64,000 nt of DNA from Modicisalibacter luteus DSM 23508 (GCF_000378505.1 NZ_KB899989.1:172221-236220); one strand, 5' to 3'. Positions 27,736-37,677 are shown, numbered from the stretch's first letter. A program made the numbers and translations. The notes: a model not told the origin generated them from the sequence alone.

Positions 27736-28482
27736 ATGCCCCTTCCCGACTATTCTCCCCTGGCCTGGACGCTGATCGTGCTGGCGACTTTCATGACCGG
27801 TGTCTCCAAGGGCGGGTTCGCCGGCGGATTTGGCACGCTCTCGGTGCCATTGATGGCGATTGCCATCGGGCCGATCGAGGCAGCCGGGCTGCTGCTACCA
27901 CTGCTACTGGTCATGGATATGTTGAGCGTCAGGGCCTGGCGGGGGCGCCAGGACAATACCGAAGTCAAGCGCCTGATACCGGGGCTAGTGGTCGGCGTGC
28001 TTGCAGGTACGTTGTTGATCGGCACGTTGGATGAAAACTTGATACGTCTGGTCTTGGGGGTCATCGCCCTGCTGTTCGCCATCTATATGCTGCTCAAGCC
28101 AGCCGCCTCACGCCCCATCAGCCGGTGGTGGGCCTTCCCTGCCGGGGCCGGTTGCGGTTTCACCAGTTTCCTGGCCCATGCCGGCGCGCCACCGATCAAC
28201 CTTTACCTGATTCCGCGCCGGCTACGCAAGGAAACCTTCATCGCTACCTGCGTGGTAACCTTTGCGGCAGTCAACCTGATGAAACTTGGCCCCTATCTGT
28301 GGCTTGGCGAAATCAACCTGACCAGCGCCAGTGCCTCGCTATTGCTGGTACCGGTCGCCTGGGCCGGCGTACGCAGCGGTCTCTGGCTACAGCATCGTGT
28401 CAATGAGGTACTGTTCTACCGGCTGATCATCGTAGCTATGGTGGTTGTCGGCATCCAACTGATCGTCAAGGCGCTTGGCTAG
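27736..28482 (+). CDS. TSUP (TauE/SafE) family membrane permease
   Basis: 248 residues with about eight hydrophobic segments and the family's GVSKGGFAGGFGTLSVPLMA near the N-terminus, repeated in part by FTSFLAHAGAPPINLYLIPR. Members export or import sulfur-containing or organic anions such as sulfoacetate, sulfite or taurine-derived compounds. Substrate unknown. The glycosyltransferase follows after 40 bp. Confidence 0.85.
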   Translation: MPLPDYSPLAWTLIVLATFMTGVSKGGFAGGFGTLSVPLMAIAIGPIEAAGLLLPLLLVMDMLSVRAWRGRQDNTEVKRLIPGLVVGVLAGTLLIGTLDENLIRLVLGVIALLFAIYMLLKPAASRPISRWWAFPAGAGCGFTSFLAHAGAPPINLYLIPRRLRKETFIATCVVTFAAVNLMKLGPYLWLGEINLTSASASLLLVPVAWAGVRSGLWLQHRVNEVLFYRLIIVAMVVVGIQLIVKALG

Positions 28483-28522
28483 GATCCAATCATTGAGTCA
28501 TTTTGCTAAGGAGAGCAATCAT

Positions 28523-29596
28523 ATGCCGAAACTGACCTTCATCGTGGCTGGCGACCCTGCCCAGCTGACCGGTAGCCATGTCTACGACGCCCGTGTCACT
28601 GCTGCTCTTCGCGAGCAAGGCTGGCAGGTAGAGGTCATCGGCTTGGAGGGGCGTTTTCCCGAACCCGACACTACGGCAACCCAGGCTTTGGAATCGGCAC
28701 TGGCGGCACAGCCCGAAGGAGCCAGTGTCATCATTGATGGCATGGCCATGGGCGGCTTGCCCGAGGTCGTGGCCAAGCATGCCAAGCGACTCGATCTCAC
28801 AGCCTTGGTGCATCATCCACTGGCGGACGAAACCGGCCTCGACGACGCACAACGAACCCGCTTCAAGGTCAGCGAGACCCGAGCGCTCGCTGCTGCCAAC
28901 CGCGTCATTGCCACCAGTCCGTTCACCGCCCACCGGCTGGCCGATTTCGAGGTGTCGGCGGAGCAGGTGGTAGTCGTCGAGCCCGGCGTGGAGCCGGCGC
29001 CGCTGGCAGCCTCGGTCGAGCAACCGTCAAGCGGCCACCAACGGCTGCTGTGCGTAGCGACACTAACGCCCCGCAAGGGCCACGATATCCTGGTCGATGC
29101 CTTGGCCCAGCTAAGCGAATTCGACTGGCAGTGTGACTGTATTGGTGGGCTCGAACACGACCCTCGCCATGCCGAGGCCGTCGCTGCACGTATTCGCGAC
29201 AAGGGCCTTGAAGATCGGATTCGACTGGTAGGCGAACGTGCAGCTGACAAGCTGGGTGAGTCCTATGACCAAGCCGACCTCTTCGTGCTGCCCTCGCATT
29301 ACGAGGGTTATGGCATGGTGATCACCGAAGCCGTGAGCCGCGGGCTGCCAATTATCACGACCACTGGCGGCGCCTTGGCCTACACCTTGCCCCGCGGTGC
29401 AGGAATTGGTGTACCACCCGGCGACCCTCAGGCGCTGGCCGACTCGCTGCGTCAATGGTTTACGGACGCCGCCCTGCGTGAGCGCCTGCGCCAGGGTGCC
29501 CGACAGGCTCGTTCCTCGCTGCGTTCCTGGTCAGATATCGGCCAAGTCTTCGCCAACGCCCTGAAGAGCCCGCCTCGCCAGCAGCATCACGACTAA
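28523..29596 (+). CDS. Group 4 glycosyltransferase
   Basis: 357 residues with the GT-B fold. The C-terminal nucleotide-sugar domain shows VATLTPRKGHDILVDALA and the donor-site Glu motif HYEGYGMVITEAVSRGLP. The frame opens at 28475, but the ATG at 28523 has AAGGAGAG upstream and gives the natural N-terminus MPKLTFIVAG. No polysaccharide cluster surrounds it, so the acceptor is unclear. Confidence 0.85.
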   Translation: MPKLTFIVAGDPAQLTGSHVYDARVTAALREQGWQVEVIGLEGRFPEPDTTATQALESALAAQPEGASVIIDGMAMGGLPEVVAKHAKRLDLTALVHHPLADETGLDDAQRTRFKVSETRALAAANRVIATSPFTAHRLADFEVSAEQVVVVEPGVEPAPLAASVEQPSSGHQRLLCVATLTPRKGHDILVDALAQLSEFDWQCDCIGGLEHDPRHAEAVAARIRDKGLEDRIRLVGERAADKLGESYDQADLFVLPSHYEGYGMVITEAVSRGLPIITTTGGALAYTLPRGAGIGVPPGDPQALADSLRQWFTDAALRERLRQGARQARSSLRSWSDIGQVFANALKSPPRQQHHD

Positions 29597-29654
29597 GGCC
29601 AACAACGCAACGCCGCGTTATTCTTGACGTTTTTATCGTTCTCCGGAGTCGCTC

Positions 29655-31202
29655 ATGCTGGAAGTCATCTGCCTGTCATTCGCCTTCGTGCTCGGCCTGA
29701 TTGCACGCGCCTGCGGGCTGCCTGCGCTGATCGGCTTCCTGGCAGCAGGCTTTCTAATCAATCCGTTGCAGGACATTCTGCACCTGCCCCATTCGACACC
29801 GGAAATCCTCGATCACGTAGCGCACCTCGGTGTGTTGCTGCTGCTGTTCACCGTCGGGCTGAAGCTCAAGCTCAAGAGCTTGGTACAGCCGGAAGTCATC
29901 GGTGGCGGCCTGCTGCATTTCGCCGTTACCGTCGGGGTGTTCGCCCCTGGCCTGCATTGGCTTGGTGGCATTGCCTGGTCAAACGCCCTGATTCTGGGTA
30001 TCGCCCTGGCCTTTTCGAGCACCGTCCTGTCAGCCAAGAGCCTGGAGGCCCGCCGGGAGCTGCGTGCCTTTCATGGCCGGGTAGCGATCGGCATCCTGAT
30101 CATCCAGGATCTGATTGCCCTCTTTGTTCTGGCCTTCTCGGTCGGTCAGGTGCCTTCGCCCTGGGCGCTGGGCCTGCTTGCCCTGCCACTGCTGCGCCCC
30201 GTGATGCACCGCCTGATCGATGCCAGCGGCCATGATGAGCTGCTGATGTTGATGGGCCTGGTCCTGGCCATCGTCGTTGGCGGCGCCGGCTTCTCCGCCC
30301 TTGGCCTGTCTGGTGAAGTTGGCGCTCTGGTGCTGGGTGCGCTGGTCTCGAAACATCCGCGTGCTCAGGAGCTGGGCAAGTCCCTGTGGGCACTGAAGGA
30401 GCTGTTCCTGGTCGGGTTCTTCCTCAAGATCGGCATGTCCGGCCTGCCCGACTGGCAATCGCTTGGCTTTGCGGTGGCTTTTGTCCTTCTTCTGCCGCTC
30501 AAGGGCTTGCTATTCTTCTTCCTGCTTATCCTGTTTCGGCTGCGCTCACGCAATGCCTTCCAGACAGCAGTCAGCCTCACCAGCTACAGCGAGTTCGGCC
30601 TGATCGTCGCCGCGGCGCTCGTTCCCGACGCGCTGGTCGGCCTGGCGCTGGCCGTGGCGCTTTCGTTCCTGGTCGCCTCGCCCCTGCAGCGCTATGCTCA
30701 TGACCTCTACGGGCGCCTGGAGCCTCGTCTGATCCGCTTCGAGACGCATACGTGGCATCCTGATGAGCAGCCGGCCTCGCTGGGCGATGCCCAGGTACTG
30801 ATCATCGGCATGGGCCGGACCGGTACCTCGACCTATGACCGGCTCAGCGAGGACAACATCCCGATCATTGGCATCGATGCCGACCCCAGCCGGATAACCA
30901 GCCACACCGCCGGCGGGCGGCAGGTCGTCTATGCCGACGGCGAAGACATCAGTTTCTGGAACAGTGTCGACCTGAGCCGGGTACAGGCGGTAGTACTGTC
31001 GTTACCCGATGCCGAGTCGAAGGTGTTCGCGACACGTCAGTTACGCAGTCATGGCTTTACGGGCGCCATCGTTGCGCATAGCCTTTATGCAGACGAAGCT
31101 GAGTTGATCCGTCAGGCGGGTGCCGACCAGACTTACCTGACCATGCATGAAGCGGGTCTTGGCTTGGCCGAGCATGTTCGTCACGGACTCAACCCCACGT
31201 GA
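29655..31202 (+). CDS. CPA2-family cation/proton antiporter with TrkA-N domain
   Basis: 515 residues: about 12 membrane segments (to residue about 365) of the Na+/H+ exchanger fold, with LLLLFTVGLKLKLKSL and AFSSTVLSAKSLEARRE. A cytosolic RCK/TrkA-N domain follows (VLIIGMGRTGTSTYDRL), which binds NAD(H) or another nucleotide ligand. Related to Kef/YbaL exchangers; probably K+ or Na+ for H+. Useful for ion homeostasis in a halophile, but the ion is not determined by sequence. Confidence 0.87.
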   Translation: MLEVICLSFAFVLGLIARACGLPALIGFLAAGFLINPLQDILHLPHSTPEILDHVAHLGVLLLLFTVGLKLKLKSLVQPEVIGGGLLHFAVTVGVFAPGLHWLGGIAWSNALILGIALAFSSTVLSAKSLEARRELRAFHGRVAIGILIIQDLIALFVLAFSVGQVPSPWALGLLALPLLRPVMHRLIDASGHDELLMLMGLVLAIVVGGAGFSALGLSGEVGALVLGALVSKHPRAQELGKSLWALKELFLVGFFLKIGMSGLPDWQSLGFAVAFVLLLPLKGLLFFFLLILFRLRSRNAFQTAVSLTSYSEFGLIVAAALVPDALVGLALAVALSFLVASPLQRYAHDLYGRLEPRLIRFETHTWHPDEQPASLGDAQVLIIGMGRTGTSTYDRLSEDNIPIIGIDADPSRITSHTAGGRQVVYADGEDISFWNSVDLSRVQAVVLSLPDAESKVFATRQLRSHGFTGAIVAHSLYADEAELIRQAGADQTYLTMHEAGLGLAEHVRHGLNPT

Positions 31203-31246
31203 TAAAGTTATTGGTGGTTCGCGCAGGGATGCCGCAACGATGAACC

Positions 31247-32275
31247 ATGGTGAAGAATCGGCAGGAGAGCCGTGTGAAACCTGAAGCCCCACCCTGTCCA
31301 CGCAGCGGCGAAGGTCACGTACGCCGCGTTGGCGTGGAGATAGAGTTTGCCGCCATTGCGCCCTTGGCTGCTGCCGGGCTGGTGCAAGAGAGCTATGGCG
31401 GCAAGATCAGGCAACTCAGCCCTCATCGCATCAAGGTCGTCGATACACGCTGGGGTGACTTCACTATCGAACTTGATGCCAAGTATGCCCACCCGGATTC
31501 CAAGTTCATCCAGAAAGCCGAGGCCAAGGGCAGCGACGATGAGCTGTCGCATTTGCGTCTGGAACTGCACAACCGCACACGGGAACTGATTGGTGATGCC
31601 GTGGCTGTCGTCGTGCCAACCGAGATAGTCTGTCCACCAATCCCCTGGCTAGCCCTCAACGAGCTGGATCTGCTGTTCGATGCCTTGCGCCAGCACGGTG
31701 CCCGAGATACCCGCGATAGCCTGCTATACGGCTTCGGTCTGCATCTCAACCCTGAGGTTCCCGGTACCGACGTGGCCTCGCTTCTGGCCCACCTGCGCGC
31801 CTATCTGATTCTGGCTGAGTGGCTGCGTGAGGAGATCGATATCGACATCACGCGGGAAGTGCTGCCGCATGCCAATCCATTCACCAAGGAATACGCACTC
31901 AAGGTACTCGACCCCGATTACGCGCCCGACCTGGATACGTTGATCGATGATTACCTCGCCGCCAACCCTACACGCAACCGTGAACTCGACCTATATCCGC
32001 TGTTCGCGCACCTGCGTCCTGATCACCCGAGCGAGTACCTGTCCGATGAACTGGTGAAACCGCGTCCGACCTTCCACTACCGTCTGCCCAATGCGCAGCT
32101 CTCGCAACCCGACTGGAGTGCGGTCGCCGAGTGGAACCGCTGGGTCGAGGTCGAACGTCTGGCGGCCGACCCCGATCGCCTGGCCGAACGCGGCGACGCC
32201 TACCTGGAACACCATCGCCGTTCCTCCGTGACACGCTGGCTGGAACGGCTCAAGGAGTGGATGAAGGATTCATGA
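31247..32275 (+). CDS. Putative amidoligase (glutamine-synthetase/gamma-GCS fold)
   Basis: 342 residues. The N-terminal HVRRVGVEIEFAAI followed by DFTIELDAKYA is the nucleotide/metal-binding start of the amidoligase_2 family of COOH-NH2 ligases. GFGLHLNPEVP supplies a further conserved His/Asn segment. Family members are predicted to make amide bonds in unusual peptides or cell-wall modifications, and a class I amidotransferase-like hydrolase is a typical partner. Here the next gene is such a protein, with an ATGA overlap. The substrate is unknown. Confidence 0.8.
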   Translation: MVKNRQESRVKPEAPPCPRSGEGHVRRVGVEIEFAAIAPLAAAGLVQESYGGKIRQLSPHRIKVVDTRWGDFTIELDAKYAHPDSKFIQKAEAKGSDDELSHLRLELHNRTRELIGDAVAVVVPTEIVCPPIPWLALNELDLLFDALRQHGARDTRDSLLYGFGLHLNPEVPGTDVASLLAHLRAYLILAEWLREEIDIDITREVLPHANPFTKEYALKVLDPDYAPDLDTLIDDYLAANPTRNRELDLYPLFAHLRPDHPSEYLSDELVKPRPTFHYRLPNAQLSQPDWSAVAEWNRWVEVERLAADPDRLAERGDAYLEHHRRSSVTRWLERLKEWMKDS

Positions 32276-32961
32276 CACGCCCCCGGATCGGCATCACGAC
32301 CTCGGACCACAAGAGCCGCCTTGCCTGGCTGTGTGACTGGCTAGCCGTATGGCGGGCTGGTGGCAAGCCTATACGCTTGTCGCCGTCGCGCCCGGTGCCA
32401 GAGGGGCTCGACGGGCTGGTTATCGGTGGCGGTGACGACATCGGTGCCCAGCTCTACGGCGGCGAAGTCCAGCTCGATGTGCGGGTCGATCCCAAGCGCG
32501 ACATTCTCGAGCTCGACCTGCTCGAGCGCTTGCTGCCAAGTAATTGTCCAGTGCTTGGCATCTGTCGCGGCGCGCAGATCATCAACGTGCATTTGGGGGG
32601 GTCACTGTACAGCGATATCTACACCACGTTCGACCACATCAGGAAACGTCGCACGGTCCTGCCACGCAAGACGGTCGACGTGGTCGAGGGAAGCTACCTG
32701 CATGAGCTTCTCGGCGTTGCCTGGTGCCAGGTGAACAGTCTCCATCACCAAGCTATCGACCGTACCGGCGATACCATCGATATCGTCGCCCGCGACCGCG
32801 ACGGATTGGTCCAGGGCATTGAAAGCCGCGCCTACCGGTTCCTGATCGGCGTTCAATGGCATCCTGAATTTCTGATTTTCAATCGGCCCCAGCAGCGCCT
32901 GATCCGGGCCTTGGTCAGTGCCGCCTGTGAACATGCCGAGCAACGCGCCCAGGCCCACTGA
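32272..32961 (+). CDS. Class I glutamine-amidotransferase-like hydrolase (peptidase C26, PuuD-like)
   Basis: 229 residues. Catalytic Cys in LGICRGAQIINV, catalytic His-x-Glu in GVQWHPEFL, and the oxyanion GGGDDI segment. It resembles gamma-glutamyl-GABA hydrolases. The ATG at 32272 overlaps the amidoligase stop, so the two proteins are made together. It probably removes or supplies gamma-glutamyl groups in the amidoligase pathway. Confidence 0.87.
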   Translation: MTRPRIGITTSDHKSRLAWLCDWLAVWRAGGKPIRLSPSRPVPEGLDGLVIGGGDDIGAQLYGGEVQLDVRVDPKRDILELDLLERLLPSNCPVLGICRGAQIINVHLGGSLYSDIYTTFDHIRKRRTVLPRKTVDVVEGSYLHELLGVAWCQVNSLHHQAIDRTGDTIDIVARDRDGLVQGIESRAYRFLIGVQWHPEFLIFNRPQQRLIRALVSAACEHAEQRAQAH

Positions 32962-33052
32962 CCCTCGGCTACGACCAACGTCTTCTCTTGCTGCGAGGCA
33001 CTCTCGCCTAGTCTTGGAAGCAGCGAAACGATAACAAGAGAAGACAGCTGCC

Positions 33053-34732
33053 ATGACACTGACCCACTCCTATGCCGCCGTCGATACATTGATCGTGGGT
33101 GCCGGCCCCGCCGGCTGCCTACTCGCCAAACGGCTTTCCGAGGACCCGCACCACCGCGTCATGCTGATCGAGGCCGGCGGGCGCGACAATTACCCATGGA
33201 TCCATATCCCGGTGGGTTACCTCTATTGCATTGGCAATCCGCGTACCGACTGGTGTTTTCGGACCGAGACCGAGGACGGACTCAACGGACGTTCGCTAGG
33301 ATACCCGCGCGGGCGAGTACTGGGCGGTTGTTCGTCGATCAACGGCATGATCTACATGCGTGGCCAGGCCCGTGACTACGATCAGTGGGCGTCCATGGGC
33401 AACCCCGGCTGGGCGTGGGAGGACGTGCTACCGCTGTTTCGCAAGAGCGAAGACCATTATGCTGGCGAGAATGCATTGCATGGCGCCAGCGGCGAATGGC
33501 GCGTGGAAGCGCAACGCCACAAGTGGGACATCCTCGAAACGTTCCGCGAGGCCGCCGCCGAGGTCGGCATCCCACCGATAGAGGACTTCAATGGCGGCGA
33601 CAACGAAGGCAGCAGTTACTTTCAGGTCAACCAGCGCAGCGGCGTGCGCTGGAATGCTGCCAAGGCATTCCTCAAAGGGCTCGAGCGTCGTCCCAACTTC
33701 ACACTGGTCACCAATGCCGAGGTCGATCGAGTCATCTTCGATACGCATGAAGCGATGCCTAGAGCCTGTGGCGTCCGCGTGTGCCTGAACGGCGCCTGGC
33801 AGGAGATTCGTGCCCGCGAGGTCATCCTGAGCGCCGGCGCCATCGGCTCTCCATCGATCCTGCAGCGTTCCGGCATTGGGCCTCGCCCACTGCTCTCTCA
33901 ACTCGGCATTCCCGTGGTGCATGAGTCTCCCGGTGTCGGTGAAAACCTGCAGGACCACTTGCAGCTACGCATGATCTATCGAGTCGTGGGCGCCAAGACC
34001 CTCAACGAGATTGCCGGGACCTGGTTCGGCAAGGCCAGCATGGCCTGGCAGTACCTGCTGTCACGCAGCGGGCCGATGACTATGGCACCCAGCCAGCTGG
34101 GGGTATTTGCACGTTCCACGCCGGACCAGCCCAGCGCCAATCTCCAGTACCACGTACAACCACTATCGCTACCGGCCTTCGGCGAACCGCTGCATCCCTA
34201 TCCGGCCTTTACCGCCTCGGTGTGCAACCTGCGCCCCGCCAGCCGGGGCCGGGTAGCCATTCGCGCCGCTACCCCCTCCACACCGCCACTCATCCAGCCC
34301 AACTACCTGAGCGAAGAAGCGGACCGGCGTGTCGCCGTGGATGCCATTCGCCTGACCCGGAGTATCGCTGCAGCCCCGGCGCTGTCGCGCTATCGTCCGG
34401 AAGAGATCAAGCCCGGGGCCGAGTTGCAAAGCGACGAGGACCTGATGCGCGCCGCCGGTGACATCGGCACGACAATCTTCCACCCGGTAGGTACCTGCAA
34501 GATGGGACAGGACGAAAACGCCGTCGTCGACCCGCGCCTGAGAGTTCACGGCGTGGCAGGATTACGCGTAGTCGATGCGTCGATCATGCCGACCATCACG
34601 TCGGGAAATACCTGCTCGCCGACGTTGATGATCGCCGAGAAAGCCGCCGCCATGATCCTCGAGGAGCAACAATGGAGGGCCATCGGCGACACCACACCGG
34701 CGCGTACCAATTCGGAGGCCGTCAATCCCTGA
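33053..34732 (+). CDS. GMC-family FAD oxidoreductase (choline-dehydrogenase-like)
   Basis: 559 residues. FAD motif VGAGPAGCLLAKRL near the N-terminus, GMC signature 1 PRGRVLGGCSSINGMIY and signature 2 GAIGSPSILQRSGIGP, and the C-terminal TIFHPVGTCKMG with the catalytic His. Members oxidise alcohols with membrane or quinone acceptors. No betB/betI neighbour is seen, so it is not assigned as betA; the substrate alcohol is unknown. Confidence 0.88.
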   Translation: MTLTHSYAAVDTLIVGAGPAGCLLAKRLSEDPHHRVMLIEAGGRDNYPWIHIPVGYLYCIGNPRTDWCFRTETEDGLNGRSLGYPRGRVLGGCSSINGMIYMRGQARDYDQWASMGNPGWAWEDVLPLFRKSEDHYAGENALHGASGEWRVEAQRHKWDILETFREAAAEVGIPPIEDFNGGDNEGSSYFQVNQRSGVRWNAAKAFLKGLERRPNFTLVTNAEVDRVIFDTHEAMPRACGVRVCLNGAWQEIRAREVILSAGAIGSPSILQRSGIGPRPLLSQLGIPVVHESPGVGENLQDHLQLRMIYRVVGAKTLNEIAGTWFGKASMAWQYLLSRSGPMTMAPSQLGVFARSTPDQPSANLQYHVQPLSLPAFGEPLHPYPAFTASVCNLRPASRGRVAIRAATPSTPPLIQPNYLSEEADRRVAVDAIRLTRSIAAAPALSRYRPEEIKPGAELQSDEDLMRAAGDIGTTIFHPVGTCKMGQDENAVVDPRLRVHGVAGLRVVDASIMPTITSGNTCSPTLMIAEKAAAMILEEQQWRAIGDTTPARTNSEAVNP

Positions 34733-34842
34733 CGTCGTGGGCCCGGTATAAGAAGAAAGCGTGGCGTTGGGGCAACGCATCATCATTTTCTCAACTATCC
34801 TCCTAGGGTGCCCCTATCGGCAGGACCGGCCAGGAGATAGCG

Positions 34843-35466
34843 ATGCCCTTGGAACTCTTTCTCAACGCCACGTCCCCCTATGCACGCATCGTACGTGTGT
34901 GCGCCCTGGAGAAAGGGCTCGAAGACAGGCTGATCTTGAATTGGGTCGACCCTTGGGCGGATGATGCAGAACTCATCGAGGTCAACCCCAGCGCCAAGGT
35001 GCCGGCGCTCTGCTGTGAAGACCGCACCTCGATCACCGAAACGCTGCCCATCCTCTACTATCTCGACAGCCTGACGGAAAAACCGATCCTGCTACCCCGG
35101 GAGTCGCTGGCAGCGGTCCTGCATGGCGTCGGCCTCGGCATGGGCCTGGTGGATGCCGGTTTCCAGACAGTCATTGCCCGCAAGTATGCCGGTCGCACAG
35201 ATGCCGACCGCAGCCATCTCGGCAAGCGCCGTCTAGCCGCCATCGAAAGGATTCTCAGCCGTCTCGAGGCCGAGACCGTATCGCGGAACAGTTACAATGG
35301 CGATACCCAACTGACTCTGGACGATATCGTTATTGGCGTCGCCCTCGACTACCTGCGCTTTCGTCTGCCGGAAGTCGAATGGCCGCTGCGTTTTCCGGCC
35401 CTGGCCGCCTGGGAAGATACTCGCCTGACGCGGCGCAGCTTTCACGACACGCGTTTCACTAGCTGA
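34843..35466 (+). CDS. Glutathione S-transferase family protein
   Basis: 207 residues. Thioredoxin-like N-terminal domain with SPYARIVRV (the Ser/Tyr region of the GSH site), the cis-Pro motif KVPALCCEDR and ITETLPILYYLDS. An all-helical C-terminal domain follows. Cytosolic; specificity unknown. Converges with the osmC-like gene. Confidence 0.87.
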   Translation: MPLELFLNATSPYARIVRVCALEKGLEDRLILNWVDPWADDAELIEVNPSAKVPALCCEDRTSITETLPILYYLDSLTEKPILLPRESLAAVLHGVGLGMGLVDAGFQTVIARKYAGRTDADRSHLGKRRLAAIERILSRLEAETVSRNSYNGDTQLTLDDIVIGVALDYLRFRLPEVEWPLRFPALAAWEDTRLTRRSFHDTRFTS

Positions 35467-35492
35467 GTCGGCACAGACTCCCTTCGAACACG

Positions 35493-35519
35493 ACAACGCC
35501 GGCCCATGGCCGGCGTTGT
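35493..35519. terminator. Bidirectional hairpin between GST and osmC-like genes
   Basis: A perfect 12-bp stem ACAACGCCGGCC/GGCCGGCGTTGT with CAT loop, between convergent stops. No long U-run on either side. Confidence 0.65.
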
Positions 35520-35540
35520 ACTGGCTGTGCGAATAGAAGA

Positions 35541-35972
35541 TTAGCTTTCCAGCTTGGCGTCTAGCGTAATCTCGGCCTTGAACAGTTTGGAAACCGGGCA
35601 ACCTTCCTTGGCCTTGTTGGCCGCTTCCTCGAACCTGGCCTGGTCGGCTCCGGGCACTCGCGCCCGTGTTTCGAGATGAATGGCGCTGATAGTGAAGCCA
35701 CTGTCATCCTGTTCCAACGTCACCGTGGCCTCGGTCTTTATGCTTTCCGGCTCGAGTTCGTCCTGGCCGAGAATCATCGACAAGGCCATCGAGAAGCAGC
35801 TGGCATGCGCGGCCCCAATCAGTTCTTCCGGGTTGGTTCCCGCCTGTCCCTCGAAACGGGTATTGAAGCCGTAAGGATTCTGCTTGAGAGCACCACTTTC
35901 GGTGGAAACCGTCCCCTTGCCTTCTTTCAGGCTACCTTGCCATTCTGCGGAGCCCTTTTTCTTGATGCTCAT
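35541..35972 (-). CDS. osmC: OsmC-family peroxiredoxin
   Basis: 143 residues. N-terminal MSIKKKGSAEWQGSLKEGKG and the peroxidatic Cys region EELIGAAHASCFSMALS, with the second Cys in EGCPVSKLFKAEITLDAKLES, as in E. coli OsmC. It reduces organic hydroperoxides and is usually induced by osmotic or stationary-phase stress. OsmC rather than Ohr because of the C-terminal CPVSK and length. Confidence 0.9.
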   Translation of the reverse strand: MSIKKKGSAEWQGSLKEGKGTVSTESGALKQNPYGFNTRFEGQAGTNPEELIGAAHASCFSMALSMILGQDELEPESIKTEATVTLEQDDSGFTISAIHLETRARVPGADQARFEEAANKAKEGCPVSKLFKAEITLDAKLES

Positions 35973-36128
35973 ACTGCCCTCCTATGGGTGAACCGATGAG
36001 AATGCGCGGCCACACGTGAAAAGTATCTGCGCTCGCTGATTTTCAGATAGCGTTTAGCGGCCTGCCGCCCTACACACTGTAGACGATGGCAGCGTTCTGA
36101 CCATGCTCATGCCCGTGACAGGTCCTCT

Positions 36129-36677
36129 TCAGGAGCGCTTCAAGTCATCCAGACGTGCGGCCAGCGACTCGATGCCCAGCTTGCGCATCAGCGCGACATT
36201 GCGCTCGGGAATACGCTCGGGGCGGGGAAAGTGGGCCAAGGCACGCTCGATGCTCGCTTCGCGAAGGATGTGCAGCATCGGCCAGGGCGAACGATTAGTG
36301 TAATTTGCCGGATCGTCCGGGGCGGTCCCGCCGAAGACATAATCGGGATGAAAGCTCGCCAGTTGATACGTCCCTTCATAACCCTGCTGCTCGAGCAGGG
36401 TCTCACCCAGATCAAGACAATCGAGATAGTGCGCGAAATCTTCAGCGCCAGCGATCAGGACCAGCAGTGTGGTTTCGGTTTGCGGCGAGGCATCAAGGTG
36501 GCGGCACTCCTCGATCAAGGTCAATAGCAGATGCTCAACGTCGGAAGCGTCTACCGGAACATAACGTATGCTGTCGCGCTCGGTTTCCCGCCGGGCAAAC
36601 GGGCATACATCGAGTGCCACCACGAAACGCTCGACCCAGGCTTGGGACTGGCGCAACGGCTCGAGCGAGGAATTCAT
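36129..36677 (-). CDS. DUF1415 family protein
   Basis: 182 residues with WVERFVVALDVCPFARRE at the N-terminus and FHPDYVFGG, NRSPWPMLHILRE motifs, typical of DUF1415. No function is established for the family. Divergent from the aldo/keto reductase gene. Confidence 0.85.
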   Translation of the reverse strand: MNSSLEPLRQSQAWVERFVVALDVCPFARRETERDSIRYVPVDASDVEHLLLTLIEECRHLDASPQTETTLLVLIAGAEDFAHYLDCLDLGETLLEQQGYEGTYQLASFHPDYVFGGTAPDDPANYTNRSPWPMLHILREASIERALAHFPRPERIPERNVALMRKLGIESLAARLDDLKRS

Positions 36678-36782
36678 AACAAGCTCTCTAGGGATATGGG
36701 TTGGCAGTATACACCGCCAGGGACTGGCATTTTCCCGATCAGTTCACCAAGGTTCATGAAAACTGCCGCACAGGAGAGAGAC

Positions 36783-37673
36783 ATGCCCCAACATTCCCGA
36801 CCCCACGTTGCCCTGGCTGCCGACGGTGACCTGGCCGCCCTCGACCTGCCGGCCATTGGCCAGGGCACCTGGTACATGGGCGAGGGCCTTGCCCCACGCC
36901 GAGATGAAGTGCGCGCCCTGCAGCAGGGCTTGGCGCTGGGCATGACGCTGATCGATACGGCGGAGATGTATGCCGACGGCGGTGCCGAGGAAGTCGTCGG
37001 TGAAGCCATTCGCGATCGTCGCGACCAAGCCTTCGTGGTATCGAAGGTATACCCCTGGAACGCCGGTCGCGACAGCGCCATTGCAGCATGCGAAAGTAGC
37101 CTGGCACGCCTGGGCACCGATTATCTCGATCTCTACCTGTTGCACTGGCCGGGCAGTATCCCCCTTGAAGAGACTTGGGAGGCTTTCGAACGGCTTCGCG
37201 AGCAGGGCAAGATCCTGCGCTTCGGAGTGTCGAACTTCGATATCGATGACATGCAGCAGCTCTACGCCCTGCCCGATGGGCCGCGTTGCGCCGTCAATCA
37301 AGTCCTGTATCACCTGGGCTCGCGCGGTATCGAACACAGCCTGTTGCCTTGGCAGCGCCGCCATGGGCTGCCGACCATGGCCTATAGCCCGATTGCCCAA
37401 GGTGGACGGCTGCGCCAGCGGCTACTCGACAACGATGCAGTCCGTACCGTCGCGAAGGCTCACGCTGCCACGCCGGCCCAGGTGCTGCTGGCCTGGGCAA
37501 TCCGCCCAGTAGACGGCAAGCATGACGTCATCGCCATTCCCAAGGCCGTGCAACCTGCCCATGTCGAGGCCAACGCAGCCGCCATGGAGCTGCGCCTGAG
37601 CGAAGATGACCTGGCCACGCTGGACAGGGAGTTCCCGGTCCCGGATCGCAAGCCGCCACTCGACATCATTTGA
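36783..37673 (+). CDS. Aldo/keto reductase
   Basis: 296-residue TIM-barrel NAD(P)H oxidoreductase. The catalytic tetrad is visible: Asp and Tyr in IDTAEMYADGG, Lys in VVSKVYPWN and His in LYLLHWPGS. The frame extends upstream to 36531, but the ATG at 36783 has AGGAGAGA just upstream and gives the expected N-terminus. Substrate unknown. Confidence 0.9.
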   Translation: MPQHSRPHVALAADGDLAALDLPAIGQGTWYMGEGLAPRRDEVRALQQGLALGMTLIDTAEMYADGGAEEVVGEAIRDRRDQAFVVSKVYPWNAGRDSAIAACESSLARLGTDYLDLYLLHWPGSIPLEETWEAFERLREQGKILRFGVSNFDIDDMQQLYALPDGPRCAVNQVLYHLGSRGIEHSLLPWQRRHGLPTMAYSPIAQGGRLRQRLLDNDAVRTVAKAHAATPAQVLLAWAIRPVDGKHDVIAIPKAVQPAHVEANAAAMELRLSEDDLATLDREFPVPDRKPPLDII

Positions 37674-37677
37674 AGGT

